Source of the DNA: JALZVT01 sp964519335
Lineage (GTDB): Bacteria > Pseudomonadota > Gammaproteobacteria > Pseudomonadales > Azotimanducaceae
Length of the DNA stretch: 64,000 bases
NCBI GenBank assembly: GCA_964519335.1
Contig: CAZFIA010000004.1
Coordinates: 17,985-81,984, forward strand
Direction: 5' to 3'
Numbering within the stretch: the first letter of the stretch is position 1; each line of letters starts with the position of its first letter. This document shows positions 44,123 through 52,934 of this stretch, piece after piece. The notes below the pieces were generated by a model that saw only the letters and a program-made list of their open reading frames with translations, did not search any database and was not told the DNA's origin. The position numbers were made by a program, and so were the translations under genes.

Positions 44123-45567
44123 GAGCGCGCCGCCGTGCCTGATTGAAGGCTATCGACAAGAGCCTCGCGCAACACTGCTTTGCTCACCTCCCGTCGGTAG
44201 TTGTCGCTGGCACGCACATCACTAATCGGCGCGATGTCAGCGCTGAGGGCAGAAACGGCTATGTCTATTAGTTGCTCGCTGAGTTTCTTTCCGAGCAATG
44301 CGTTCTCGGCGCTCTTGCAACGCAGCGGTATAGGACCAACGCCGCCATAGGCAATGCGGCATGCGTTAACAACGCCGTTTTGCAGTTGCAAATAGACCGC
44401 GCCAAGCGCAGAACTGATGTCGTCTTCGAACCTTTTGCTTATTTTGTGCGCGCGGAGTGCAGAAAGATCGGCGGTGGCCGGGATGTGTACGCTTCTTATC
44501 AGTTCGTGTGGCGCGAGCTGGGTGGATTTGTAGCCCAGATAGAATTCATCGAGCGGCACGCTTCGTTGTTCGCCGTCTGCACTCACGAGTGTGACCGATG
44601 CGCTCAACGCGATGAGCAGAGGTGGCCAGTCGGCTATAGGGGAGGCGTTGGCAATGTTGCCCCCAAGCGTGCCGCGGTTGCGGATCTGCGGTGAACCAAA
44701 GCGTTTCAGCACGTCACTTATCGCAGTGCATGCTGAATTGGGTTGCGAGAAATAGGTTAGAGCTTCTGCGTGGGTTGTTGCTGCGCCGATGGTGAGCGAG
44801 CCGTCTGGATCACGGGCAATGCCCTTGAGTTCTTCAACCTCACACAGGTCAATGATGGCGTTGGGGTCTAGATAGTGTTGGCTGACTTCAAGGAATGCAT
44901 CGGTTGCTCCGGCCAATATCCAGTGGGCCGCGGTTTCTTCCGCATGCAAGCTTCGCTGGGCGCCGTCTATGTTTATGCGGGCTAACACATCTGCAAGCGT
45001 TGTGTGTCGGGCGTAGCTTGTGTTCTGTGCGGCCACCGGCTTTGGAATTGCTGAACCCTTTAGGCCGGCGAGCAACGGGCTCTCTATGCTCGCCGTTTTC
45101 GCAGACAGCGCAGCGTCAACGATAGGCCTATAGCCGGTACATCGGCACAGGTTACCGCTAACTGAAGTGATGGCTGCTTCCCGATCCTTCGGAGCTTCGC
45201 CGTCTTGCAGTTGCGCGGCTACCAGAGACATGACAAACCCAGGTGTGCAGAACCCACATTGAGAACCGTGTTGATCAACCATGGCTTGCTGCACAGGATG
45301 CATTTGCCGAGGCGTGCCGACCCCCTCAACGGTGATCACCTGCTTGTCGATTGCCGCACCCACTGGCGTGATGCAGCTGTTTACGTTGATCGGTTGAGTG
45401 CCGTCTTTGTTGCGCAGAATAAGGGTACAGGCGCCGCAGTCACCCGATGCGCAGCCTTCTTTGGTGCCTGTGAGACGCGCGGTGCTGCGCACAAAATCCA
45501 GCAGACTCTGGTGAGCAGGGGCAGCGCTTGCATCGATCGCGGTGTCGTTGAGCAGAATGGTCGACAT
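44119..45567 (-). CDS. xdhA: Xanthine dehydrogenase small subunit (2Fe-2S and FAD)
   Basis: 482 residues. Two iron-sulfur domains are clear: the plant-type CASGDCGAC cluster near residue 39 and the helical cluster CGFCTPGF with CRCTGYRPI near residues 104-145. Residues about 185-480 form the FAD-binding CO-dehydrogenase flavoprotein part (ILAGATDAFL, TIGAATTHAEAL, IRNRGTLGGNIANASPIAD). It passes electrons from the molybdenum site to NAD. It is the first gene of the operon; a RutR-box-like dyad lies between it and the divergent regulator, so regulation by that protein is likely. Confidence 0.95.
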   Translation of the reverse strand: MSTILLNDTAIDASAAPAHQSLLDFVRSTARLTGTKEGCASGDCGACTLILRNKDGTQPINVNSCITPVGAAIDKQVITVEGVGTPRQMHPVQQAMVDQHGSQCGFCTPGFVMSLVAAQLQDGEAPKDREAAITSVSGNLCRCTGYRPIVDAALSAKTASIESPLLAGLKGSAIPKPVAAQNTSYARHTTLADVLARINIDGAQRSLHAEETAAHWILAGATDAFLEVSQHYLDPNAIIDLCEVEELKGIARDPDGSLTIGAATTHAEALTYFSQPNSACTAISDVLKRFGSPQIRNRGTLGGNIANASPIADWPPLLIALSASVTLVSADGEQRSVPLDEFYLGYKSTQLAPHELIRSVHIPATADLSALRAHKISKRFEDDISSALGAVYLQLQNGVVNACRIAYGGVGPIPLRCKSAENALLGKKLSEQLIDIAVSALSADIAPISDVRASDNYRREVSKAVLREALVDSLQSGTAARS

Positions 45568-45621
45568 TAAATCCGGGTCGCCTGTCCTGATTAAAAAAAT
45601 CTAAAACTAAGGATGCAAAAA

Positions 45622-45639
45622 CTTGTCCAATCGGTCAAG
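45622..45639. promoter_or_regulatory. RutR-box-like operator between xdhA and the TetR gene
   Basis: An 18-nt imperfect palindrome CTTGTCCAATCGGTCAAG, symmetric at 14 of 18 positions. It closely follows the RutR consensus TTGACCAnnTGGTCAA (two central-arm mismatches). It lies 55 nt upstream of xdhA and 9 nt before the regulator ATG, well placed for control of both transcripts and autoregulation. Confidence 0.6.
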
Positions 45640-45647
45640 ATTTGAAT

Positions 45648-46361
45648 ATGTTTGATCCCACAGTAACGCCGACAGGCACCTACAAGGCCGGCAAGAAACG
45701 CGACAATGTGCTGGCGCTGGTGCTGGATGCGGCCCAGCGGGAATTTGCGCTCAAGGGTTATGCCGGCGCGAGTGTGCAGGCTATTGCCGATCGGGCGGGG
45801 TTGCCGAAATCGAACGTGCAGTACTACTTCAAGCGCAAGACTAACCTCTATGTGAGCGTGTTGAACGGCATCGTCGAGCTTTGGAACACGAGCCTTTCAG
45901 ACATTAGTGAAAGCGATGATCCAGCGGTGGCGATCGATCGCTTCATTCGCGAGAAAACCCGGCTGGCCTTCGCGCACCCTGAGGCATCACGCTTGTTTGC
46001 GATGGAGATCGTCAGCGGAGCACCCCATCTTGAGGGCTACATAGCCACTGAAATGCGTAGCTGGGTGAGCGAGCGTGCGAGAGTCATCCAAAGCTGGATA
46101 GATAACGGGCGCATGCACAGCGTAGATCCGGTGCAGTTTATTTTCCTGGTGTGGTCGTCTACTCAACACTACGCAGACTTTGAAGCCCAAACGCTGTTGC
46201 TGCTAAACCGCAAGCGCTATTCACCCGCAATGATTGAGGAGGTAGGTGAGTTTCTGGCAACAACCTTGTTACGTGGCGTGGGCCTGGAACCGCCGAACAA
46301 AAAGGCGCTCAACAAGAAGTCGGCGCGTCGAGCGATTTCAAAGAGGGCGGGCGGAGGTTGA
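45648..46361 (+). CDS. TetR-family regulator, RutR-like
   Basis: 237 residues from this ATG; a TTG at 45642 gives two more. An N-terminal helix-turn-helix (ILDAAQREFALKGYAGASVQAIADRAGLPKSNVQYYFKRK in outline) is followed by a ligand domain with the RutR/YcdC-type features: FIREKTRLAFAHPEASRLFAMEI and the VWSSTQHYADFEAQ helix. E. coli RutR senses uracil and also controls purine genes. Here it is divergent from the XDH operon and joined to the 8-oxoguanine deaminase, so a purine (hypoxanthine, xanthine or urate) is a more likely effector, by inference. Confidence 0.88.
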   Translation: MFDPTVTPTGTYKAGKKRDNVLALVLDAAQREFALKGYAGASVQAIADRAGLPKSNVQYYFKRKTNLYVSVLNGIVELWNTSLSDISESDDPAVAIDRFIREKTRLAFAHPEASRLFAMEIVSGAPHLEGYIATEMRSWVSERARVIQSWIDNGRMHSVDPVQFIFLVWSSTQHYADFEAQTLLLLNRKRYSPAMIEEVGEFLATTLLRGVGLEPPNKKALNKKSARRAISKRAGGG

Positions 46362-47740
46362 TGAGCGCTACCTGGATAAAGAACCCGCGGCTCACCTGGG
46401 ACCCGGTCGATGGCGAGGCCTGTGACGGCGGTGTGGTTATTGAGAACGGCAAGATTGTCGAGCGAGTCGCTAGTGGAGCGGTGCCGAATTCTTCGGTAAG
46501 CGATGAGTTTGATGCCCAGGGTCTGGTGCTGGTTCCTGGTTTAATCAATACCCATCATCATTTCTATCAAACCCTCACCCGGGCCCATCGCATTGCGCTC
46601 AACAAACCGCTGTTTCCCTGGCTAGAATCGCTCTATCCGGTTTGGTCAGGATTAACCCCTGACATGATTTCGCTATCAACCCGACTAGCGGCTGTGGAGC
46701 TAATGCTGTCCGGTTGCAGCACGGCGGTTGATCACCACTATGTGTTTCCGCAAGGATTGGAAGATGCTATTGACGTGCAGGCTGAGGCTATGGCCAAAGT
46801 GGGCATGCGTGCGGTCTTGACTCGTGGGTCTATGAGTCTTGGACAATCTGCCGGTGGCTTGCCCCCCGACACCGTGGTTCAGGATAACCAGGTGATTCTT
46901 CGCGACAGCGAACGGCTTATTAGTCAATTGCATGATGCGAGTGCTGGCTCTATGTGCCAGATTGTACTCGCGCCTTGTTCACCGTTTTCAGTAACCACCG
47001 AGCTCATGCGTGACACGGCGGCGCTTGCAAAGCAGCACGACGTTTTGCTGCATACCCATCTGGCAGAAACCGATGATGAGAACGACTTTTGTCTTGAAAC
47101 CTATGGCATGCGTCCTGTTGATTACATGGCGAACTGCGACTGGTTGAACGAACGCGCCTGGTTTGCCCACGGCATTCACTTTTCTGAATCCGAGATTACA
47201 GCTTTGGGTCAAGCCGGTTGTGGTGTAACGCACTGCCCGAGTTCGAACATGCTGTTGGCCTCTGGTGTTGCGCCCATTGTGGATCTTGAACGCGCTGGCG
47301 TTCGGGTAGGGCTGGGATTGGACGGTTCGGCGTCGAATGACGGCTCTAACATGATTCAGGAAGTTCGCCAGGCGTTTCTGATGCAGCGGCTGGCTGGCAA
47401 ATTGTCTGAAGCGGCATCTGGGAAAGAGGAAGCGCTTGTCACCCACACCGATGCATTACGTTGGGCGACACTAGGCGGTGCGCAGTTGTTACGTCGACCT
47501 GAACTAGGGCGCCTAAGTGTAGGAAGTGCAGCCGACCTCGCCTTGTTTTCCTTAGATGAGCCGCGTTTTAGCGGCAGTGAAGACAGGTTAGCGGCGCTGG
47601 TGCTCTGTGGAGCGCAGCGCGTGCACTCACTTTTTGTGAACGGAGAGTTGCGCGTGCACAAGGGTGAGCTTACGGGTATTGATCTCGAGCAGTTGCTGGC
47701 TGGACACCAAGGCGCGGCTGAAGCGCTTTGGCAAAACTAA
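46361..47740 (+). CDS. 8-oxoguanine deaminase-like amidohydrolase
   Basis: 459 residues from ATG 46361, sharing one nt with the regulator stop (TGATG). COG0402 amidohydrolase with PGLINTHHHFYQTLTRAH (metal His pair), the diagnostic TRAHRIALNKPLFPWLESLYPVW, LSGCSTAVDHHYVFP, HTHLAETDDEN, FAHGIHFSESE and GLDGSASNDGSNM. These strings follow the 8-oxoguanine deaminases of Pseudomonas (Pa0142 type), which make uric acid from 8-oxoguanine and act on other oxidised purines. Product urate would enter the PuuD route directly. Atrazine or hydroxydechloroatrazine hydrolase names are often applied to relatives, but context favours 8-oxoguanine. Confidence 0.87.
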   Translation: MSATWIKNPRLTWDPVDGEACDGGVVIENGKIVERVASGAVPNSSVSDEFDAQGLVLVPGLINTHHHFYQTLTRAHRIALNKPLFPWLESLYPVWSGLTPDMISLSTRLAAVELMLSGCSTAVDHHYVFPQGLEDAIDVQAEAMAKVGMRAVLTRGSMSLGQSAGGLPPDTVVQDNQVILRDSERLISQLHDASAGSMCQIVLAPCSPFSVTTELMRDTAALAKQHDVLLHTHLAETDDENDFCLETYGMRPVDYMANCDWLNERAWFAHGIHFSESEITALGQAGCGVTHCPSSNMLLASGVAPIVDLERAGVRVGLGLDGSASNDGSNMIQEVRQAFLMQRLAGKLSEAASGKEEALVTHTDALRWATLGGAQLLRRPELGRLSVGSAADLALFSLDEPRFSGSEDRLAALVLCGAQRVHSLFVNGELRVHKGELTGIDLEQLLAGHQGAAEALWQN

Positions 47741-47745
47741 GGTTC

Positions 47746-50358
47746 TTACTCGCCCGCGTCGGCGATGGTGATCGGGCTCACCGCGATATTTAGCCGAGTG
47801 GCGCGGCGCAAATCTACCCGCAGCGGGGTGTATTCGTTGTTCCGCAAGGTCCAGGGCAGCGGCAGGGTAGTTTCATCAAGAAACAGGAAGTGATCGCCGG
47901 GGCCCACATTTGGAAAACTGTAAGCGCCGCGCGCGTCGGTCACTGTTGGGTACACGCTGTTCAGAAAGATGGTAATGCCAGCCAAACCCTGTTCGTTGGC
48001 TTGTCGGATGCCGTCATTGTTTGCGTCGATGTACAAAAAGCCGCGCACGCTGCCTGAACCACCGCTACGATTGCCGCTGGCGATAATGCCTTCTCCCTGA
48101 AGGCCCCCCAGACGGTAGCTCAAGCGCATAAGCGCTGTGAATTCTCTAAACGATGTGAAGCTATCGTCGTCGAAAGCGTTGCCTGTGAAGAAGGTGCCGG
48201 ACAGGTCGTCATCGAACTCTGTTCGGTTGCGGCTGTAGTCGAGCTGCAGCGACAGATCAAACCGGCGACTCAAGCGCTGTTCCCAATTGGCATAACCGGT
48301 AAATCCGCGGTTGTCATCGAAATCAGACTTGCCGAGGGTATAGCCGGCGCCTGCGCCGATATAGCTGCCATTCGCAAACTGGCGACTCCAGCGCGCATTA
48401 AGTACAGATTCGGTGCCCTTTGAACCTTGCGTATTGAGGAATCGTTGACGGATATCAAATTCGAGAGTGCTGTCGCGCTGCAGATCTTTAGACCAGCCGT
48501 AGCTTATCTGTAGCTCGTCTTCGCCGCTACGCGTGCGAATCAAGCCGCTTAACTGACTGCGCGAATTGTTGCGGTGAGTGCGGCCATAGAAACTGCGAAG
48601 CGAATGATCTCTTGTCGTAGAGCTACCGTTGCTTGCGAGGTTAAACGTACTTTGTTGAGTGTTTTTGGTGTGGCGAAAACTGTATACGCTTGACCAGGTA
48701 GAGCGGCGATTTAATCGGCGCGCATAGCTAAAGTTGAAAAAGCCGGCATCACTGGATCGCACAGCGTTTTGCGAGAGTCCGTCGCGACGCAGTTCAAAGC
48801 TTGCGCCGTAGGTGCGCGTGCCACGCTGACCGGAATAGCGATAAAAGCCACCCGCGTTGTCATCGCCGATGCGCGTGTCGATCCACAAAAGGTCCTGGCC
48901 AAAATAGTAAAGACCGTAGTCGTGTTTTGTCAGCTCAGACTGGGTTGAACCCCCTAATAAAACGGCGTTGTTGGAGCCGCTTCCTACCACAGAGGCGCTC
49001 AGCACCGTATTTGCGGACAGCAGATGATCGTAGGAGGCTCGATAGCCAGTACGATTGTCCAGCTCCGTTTGGTTTTTGGTCTGCCATGCTTCGACACTCA
49101 CCGCGTGTTTGTCTCTGGCGGTTGCGTAATTTAGCCGCCTGACGTTGCCCTCTGTACGAACAAAGCCAGGCAGCAGGCTGCCGCGGGTTTGCCCGAGTTT
49201 GCCTGCCGAGAAAGACAGGCCGGAGTGCTGGAAGCGGAGCCGACTGGACACGCCGAGAATATCCGGTTCGGATGCGCTGAAGCGGTAGTTGATCAGGTTA
49301 GGTCGCTCACGAAAAGGCGTGTTGCGCATTTGCCGGTGGGTTCCGAACACGTTATCCATAGATATCGTCTCGGTAATCGGCACGTTGTACTGCTCAAGCG
49401 ATGCGCGAACAATCCCGTCTTGCTGACGGAGCGCGCGGGTTCCTGCATTGGCGCGCGGATCGGATGATCTGAGTTCGTTCAGGGCGATCAGGTTGAGTCG
49501 CAATGAACCAAGGTTTGCCGTGTCTAGTCTGGCGGTATATTGCAGGCCTTCATCAAACCGGTTGCTGCCGCCAACATTATCGGAACGGTACAGGGCCAGC
49601 GCCTCGATCGCGTGATCCACTCTCTGCCAGGTGTTTTCGCTACGCTTGAGCACGGCGTAAGCAAAGGCGTCGTCTTCGGGTTGCGAGGGATCGATCAACC
49701 GATCCAGATAGCTGCTGCTTGCGCTTTGGGTGGCGTCATCACTTTCAGTTTGTTTCGTTAGCGGTCGAAAACCGTCTTTCAGTGCCGTGATTTTTTGTTT
49801 GATTGACGGACTAATGAGTCTTTTTGAAGCCAGAACTTCTTTCTTGTCTAGAGTTGGGGCTAGAGCCGAAATTTCTTCTTTTGTGACGACAGTTTCTGAG
49901 CGAGTTTCGTTTTGTTCTTGTTCTTGTTCTTGTTTTTGTTTTTGTTCTTGATGGTCGAAAAACGCGTTAAGCTCAGCAACCGCTTCCTGCGTCTGTTGAT
50001 TATCGATTTCGATTTTGGCGTTGATCGCGCCCAACGCCGCCTGAGTTTTGGCGTTGTCTGCGGGAACCCGCAAAATCTCTCCAACGTAAATTAGATCCGG
50101 ATTTTCGACCTGTTCGTTTAACGCCCACAGTCTTGGCCACGCCAGAGCATCGGCATAATAGTCTGCAGCCAGCTTCCACAAACTATCCTTAGGCACGATC
50201 AGGTGCTCACTGGTGTGCGGCGCCGGTTCGTTGCCAGAATCTGACCAGGCGGACATAGCACCAAACAACAGCAACACAGTGAATAACCTGAGTATTCGCT
50301 GGCGTAGCCGATTTTCTGAGGGTGCGCGAGAGAGCGCTTTTAACTGCTTTGGTGACAC
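47746..50358 (-). CDS. Outer-membrane barrel-like protein with LysM and SdrD-B-like domains
   Basis: 870 residues. Signal segment (about residues 25-42), then a LysM domain (HLIVPKDSLWKLAADYY, LNEQVENPDLIYVGEILRVP, about 50-98), a Gln/Glu/Lys low-complexity stretch and a helical linker. Residues about 280-770 are amphipathic strands with alternating Arg/Asp and aromatic turns (NWEQRLSRRFDLSLQLDYSRN is one), strongly resembling a large beta-barrel. The end (about 780-870) is an SdrD-B or carboxypeptidase-regulatory-like Ig domain (GFLYIDANNDGIRQANEQGL). It is divergent from the pilin-like/chaperone genes. It could export or anchor their products, but it has no FimD homology I can see. Confidence 0.75.
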   Translation of the reverse strand: MSPKQLKALSRAPSENRLRQRILRLFTVLLLFGAMSAWSDSGNEPAPHTSEHLIVPKDSLWKLAADYYADALAWPRLWALNEQVENPDLIYVGEILRVPADNAKTQAALGAINAKIEIDNQQTQEAVAELNAFFDHQEQKQKQEQEQEQNETRSETVVTKEEISALAPTLDKKEVLASKRLISPSIKQKITALKDGFRPLTKQTESDDATQSASSSYLDRLIDPSQPEDDAFAYAVLKRSENTWQRVDHAIEALALYRSDNVGGSNRFDEGLQYTARLDTANLGSLRLNLIALNELRSSDPRANAGTRALRQQDGIVRASLEQYNVPITETISMDNVFGTHRQMRNTPFRERPNLINYRFSASEPDILGVSSRLRFQHSGLSFSAGKLGQTRGSLLPGFVRTEGNVRRLNYATARDKHAVSVEAWQTKNQTELDNRTGYRASYDHLLSANTVLSASVVGSGSNNAVLLGGSTQSELTKHDYGLYYFGQDLLWIDTRIGDDNAGGFYRYSGQRGTRTYGASFELRRDGLSQNAVRSSDAGFFNFSYARRLNRRSTWSSVYSFRHTKNTQQSTFNLASNGSSTTRDHSLRSFYGRTHRNNSRSQLSGLIRTRSGEDELQISYGWSKDLQRDSTLEFDIRQRFLNTQGSKGTESVLNARWSRQFANGSYIGAGAGYTLGKSDFDDNRGFTGYANWEQRLSRRFDLSLQLDYSRNRTEFDDDLSGTFFTGNAFDDDSFTSFREFTALMRLSYRLGGLQGEGIIASGNRSGGSGSVRGFLYIDANNDGIRQANEQGLAGITIFLNSVYPTVTDARGAYSFPNVGPGDHFLFLDETTLPLPWTLRNNEYTPLRVDLRRATRLNIAVSPITIADAGE
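49915..49950. repeat. Hexanucleotide repeat (TTCTTG/TTTTTG, six units)
   Basis: Six tandem hexamers in the barrel gene, encoding alternating Gln with Glu or Lys on the minus strand. Slippage would change length by two residues without a frameshift, so it is not an on/off switch; it may only adjust the linker after LysM. Confidence 0.85.
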
Positions 50359-50507
50359 CTGTTTTCTCGCATCACCTTGCAGGTTATCTTGTATGACAGT
50401 CTCAAAATCGTTGGTTCTCAGTCCGGTCTCTTTGTCCTAAAGAGCACTTCTCTTATGGAAATCTAGCAGCGATTAAGTTTTTGTCTTTTAACCCGCTTAT
50501 CAGTCTG

Positions 50508-50536
50508 CGAAATGTAATGCAGAATTTTACATTTTG
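50508..50536. repeat. Inverted repeat in divergent promoter region
   Basis: Arms 50508-50517 and 50527-50536 pair over 10 positions (one G-T) around a 9-nt spacer, core AAATGTAA/TTACATTT. It lies about 150 nt before the barrel start (minus) and 107 nt before the pilin-like start (plus). An operator or a hairpin in the leader are both possible. Two smaller hairpins (50594-50610 and 50615-50628) follow in the 5' leader of the pilin-like gene. Confidence 0.45.
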
Positions 50537-50643
50537 CGTCGTTTGACCTAGTTCACTGTGCGCAGCGAATTCCTAACTACACTCTGTAAACATCAACAGC
50601 TGCCCTGTTGGCGGCTCGTTAAAACGAGAGAGCAGTACCCACC

Positions 50644-51500
50644 ATGAACGTAAATTCAAGAAACCTAACTAGAGCAGGCGTACTTGCCTGTGCAATATCG
50701 GCGCTTGGCGCAACGACCAATGTATTTGCTGATGCAGACATTGCGGTCCAGCCCACCGGCACCGCGCTCGAGGCCACCACAAACGTCGATCTTTGTGTTG
50801 TTGTTCCTAGAGTTTTAATCTTCGGTGTAGGTGATGTCGCAGATGACGTCGCCAAATTACGCTGGACAATTGACAACGCCGCGGGCGTTGCGGTTGGTAA
50901 CAACCAGAGCTTTGCAGGCACCCCGGGCACCTTTACACCGCCTGCGCCATTCAGCACAACCGCTATCGCAGAAGTGGTCAGTGGTGGCCCCGATGTCAAC
51001 CTAACCGATAATATTGCTGAGCTGCCCGTATTCCTGTTCAGCAACAGCGGCGCAGACGTTGAAATTACGACGACGGTTTCTGGCGGCACCACCGGTGGTG
51101 GCACCGTTGACGCACTAGATCACTCGACGCTTGCGTCAACCAGTATCCCCATTACCTCGTTCACTGCAGGCGATGGCGGTGTAATCAACCAGCCGGCACT
51201 TGCAAACGCTCAGGTAGCAACTACCGCGCACACCGCGGGCATTGTNNNNNNNNNNNNNNNNNNNNNNNNNNNNNNNNNNNNNNNNNNNNNNNNNNNNNNN
51301 NNNNNNNNNNNNNNNNNNNNNNNNNNNNNNNNNNNNNNNNNNNNNAGCCGGCACTTGCAAACGCTCAGGTAGCAACTACCGCGCACACCGCGGGCATTGT
51401 GAACCTGGCTGATATCTGGACCTACGAGTACACGCCGGCGACTATTCCAACGTCGGGTACCTACGAGGCTCGAGTAACTTACGTGGCTGCAACGCCCTAA
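50644..51500 (+). CDS. Secreted pilin-like protein 1 (interrupted by assembly gap)
   Basis: Signal peptide (residues 1-29, ending VFADA) followed by beta-rich secreted protein with IPRVLIFGVGD-like VPRVLIFGVGDV, GNNQSF, and a C-terminal WTYEYTP...SGTYEARVTYVAATP. The same pattern recurs in the third pilin-like gene. The frame is broken only by the N run at 51246-51345, whose flanks are an exact 55-nt duplicate; removing one copy plus the Ns (155 nt) yields a continuous 233-residue protein ending at the TAA 51498-51500. The gene leads an operon of four. It resembles pilin/spore-coat-like subunits but no donor-strand motif was identified. Confidence 0.7.
51191..51245 (+). repeat. 55-nt duplicate, left copy (contig overlap)
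   Basis: Identical over 55 nt to 51346-51400 on the other side of the N run. The length equals a common assembler k-mer, and collapsing the copies restores the reading frame, so this is an unmerged contig overlap and not a real repeat. Confidence 0.93.
51246..51345. other. Assembly gap (100 N)
   Basis: Exactly 100 N, an arbitrary scaffold gap. Because the flanks duplicate, the true distance is probably zero; no sequence is likely to be missing. Confidence 0.97.
51346..51400 (+). repeat. 55-nt duplicate, right copy (contig overlap)
   Basis: Second copy of 51191-51245, identical over all 55 nt, directly after the N run. It continues into the true 3' end of the pilin-like gene. Confidence 0.93.
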
Positions 51501-51507
51501 ATTACTC

Positions 51508-52341
51508 ATGCGACTTACTGCGTTTGCTCGTGTTCTGCTGACTGCGGCCCTGATTGTTTCAGGGTCTGCAGTTTCAGCTGACAAAGGTTTCTCGGGTGGC
51601 GTTTCGCCATCGCGCTTTGAGCTCGTCTCGAAAGCGGGAGATCTCGTACGCCGATCCATAAAAATCTACAACCTGGGTGCCAGGCCTTCGCAGTTTAAGG
51701 TGCGTACCGTAGATTGGGATTACAGTGCCGACGGTCAAATCAGTTTTTCCGATGAGCTGGCAGACAATAGCTGCCGCGAATGGGTGGCATTGGAACGCCA
51801 CAAGATAAGCGTAGTTCCCGATCCGCAACGACCGCGGAATTTTCGCTTTGAGATCCAAATCCCCGAAAACGCTCCGGCCCGGGAATGCCGATTTGCGTTG
51901 ATGATGGAAGGCCAAAGCGATGCGCATACCGCTCAATTTGCAGACGGCCAGGTTAGCCTGCCCGTTGCCGGGCGCATTGCGGTCATTGTGTATTTGGGTA
52001 TAGGTGGAGTTAACCCAGAGATTTCTATTGGTCGCTTAAGTGTGCGGCAAGTGAACAGCCGCCTCTTACCTGTTCTGCAGGTAAAGAATGAAGGGCAGGC
52101 CCACGGGCGCCTCGATGCTGATTTGATTGCTAAAACAGAAGATGGCAAGCGCTTGCCGCTAACCATTGCGACATCGCCGATACTGCCAGGACAAACCCGG
52201 TATCTAGCACTGAGCCCGGTGGCCGGGACTGAACTAAGCTATCCGCTAACGGTTAAAGGAAAAATCTACAGCGATGCGAAATCAACTGACATTGACGAGA
52301 CTCTGCACTCCGTTGAAGACGAATTTCTCGCGAGTCACTAG
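51508..52341 (+). CDS. PapD-like periplasmic chaperone
   Basis: 277 residues with a signal peptide (1-24, ending SAVSA). The mature start SPSRFELVSKAGDLVRRSIKIYNLG and later QISFSDELADNSCREWVALERHKISVVPDPQRPRNFRFEIQIPENAP in outline follow the N-terminal Ig-like domain of pilus chaperones (SP+R..., polar strand, ...V.P.....P...I.IP). A second Ig-like domain ends the protein (GQTRYLALSP, SYPLTVKG). Two Cys (in NSCREW and ARECRF) could form a disulfide. The chaperone would fold the pilin-like neighbours. It lies 7 nt after the first pilin-like gene and overlaps the next by 68 nt. Confidence 0.78.
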   Translation: MRLTAFARVLLTAALIVSGSAVSADKGFSGGVSPSRFELVSKAGDLVRRSIKIYNLGARPSQFKVRTVDWDYSADGQISFSDELADNSCREWVALERHKISVVPDPQRPRNFRFEIQIPENAPARECRFALMMEGQSDAHTAQFADGQVSLPVAGRIAVIVYLGIGGVNPEISIGRLSVRQVNSRLLPVLQVKNEGQAHGRLDADLIAKTEDGKRLPLTIATSPILPGQTRYLALSPVAGTELSYPLTVKGKIYSDAKSTDIDETLHSVEDEFLASH

Positions 52342-52933
52342 CTGCACGTTCGCGGCTCTACTTATTCTTGCGATCGCGCAGAGTGCAACAGCGGAAATAC
52401 TGAACAGTAACACGGCGTTTATCCGGATTCGTCTGGGGGACAACGTGCGAGGCTCAACCAACACCGTAATTTATAACGCCGGCATTCCTGCTGATTTGGG
52501 CGGTTTGTCCGGTGTGACGGCTCAACCCGATGCCATAAGTACCAATGTTATCTCTGGTGGCAGCGGTGTTTTTGAGGTTCGGATAGTTACCGATCTAAAC
52601 GCGCGCAACGGTGTAGTTCCCGTCGAAGGTCGATTTAGCTATGATTCCAGCGTTCCGATGAGCTGTACCACCGCCGCTACTTGCGGTACAACCAGTATTA
52701 ACTTTGACCGTATTAGGTGGAACGTTCGTGATAATGACACGCACACGGCAGTCACTCAGTTCGACGGCACCGCGAGTCAAACAACACAAATCCAGCTGGA
52801 TACCAACGGTGCAACTAATCAGCAAGGCACCCGGCACAGAAACTACTTCCAATACATCTTTGATAATCAGGAATTTCTACCTGCAGGTACCTACGAAGGC
52901 ACTATCACTATAATCGGCGAAGGCCGATTTTAG
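52274..52933 (+). CDS. Secreted pilin-like protein 2
   Basis: 219 residues. Long signal region ending SATA at about residue 40; an in-frame TTG at 52316 would give a more normal 26-residue signal (MKTNFSRV type start) and is an alternative. The mature part is beta-rich, with a Cys pair (SCTTAATCG) and the ending LPAGTYEGTITIIGEGRF, related in its end to the other two pilin-like proteins (xxGTYxGTxxY). It overlaps the chaperone gene by 68 nt (26 with the later start), suggesting coupled translation. Function is not recognised beyond that of a secreted structural subunit. Confidence 0.72.
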   Translation: MRNQLTLTRLCTPLKTNFSRVTSCTFAALLILAIAQSATAEILNSNTAFIRIRLGDNVRGSTNTVIYNAGIPADLGGLSGVTAQPDAISTNVISGGSGVFEVRIVTDLNARNGVVPVEGRFSYDSSVPMSCTTAATCGTTSINFDRIRWNVRDNDTHTAVTQFDGTASQTTQIQLDTNGATNQQGTRHRNYFQYIFDNQEFLPAGTYEGTITIIGEGRF

Positions 52934-52934
52934 C

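Noticed and set aside
46361..47740. Hydroxyatrazine or chlorohydrolase
   Set aside because: The diagnostic TRAH...LNKPLFPWL segment and purine context favour 8-oxoguanine deaminase.
51191..51400. True tandem repeat inside the pilin-like gene
   Set aside because: Copies flank exactly 100 N and have a k-mer length of 55; collapse restores the frame, so it is an assembly overlap.
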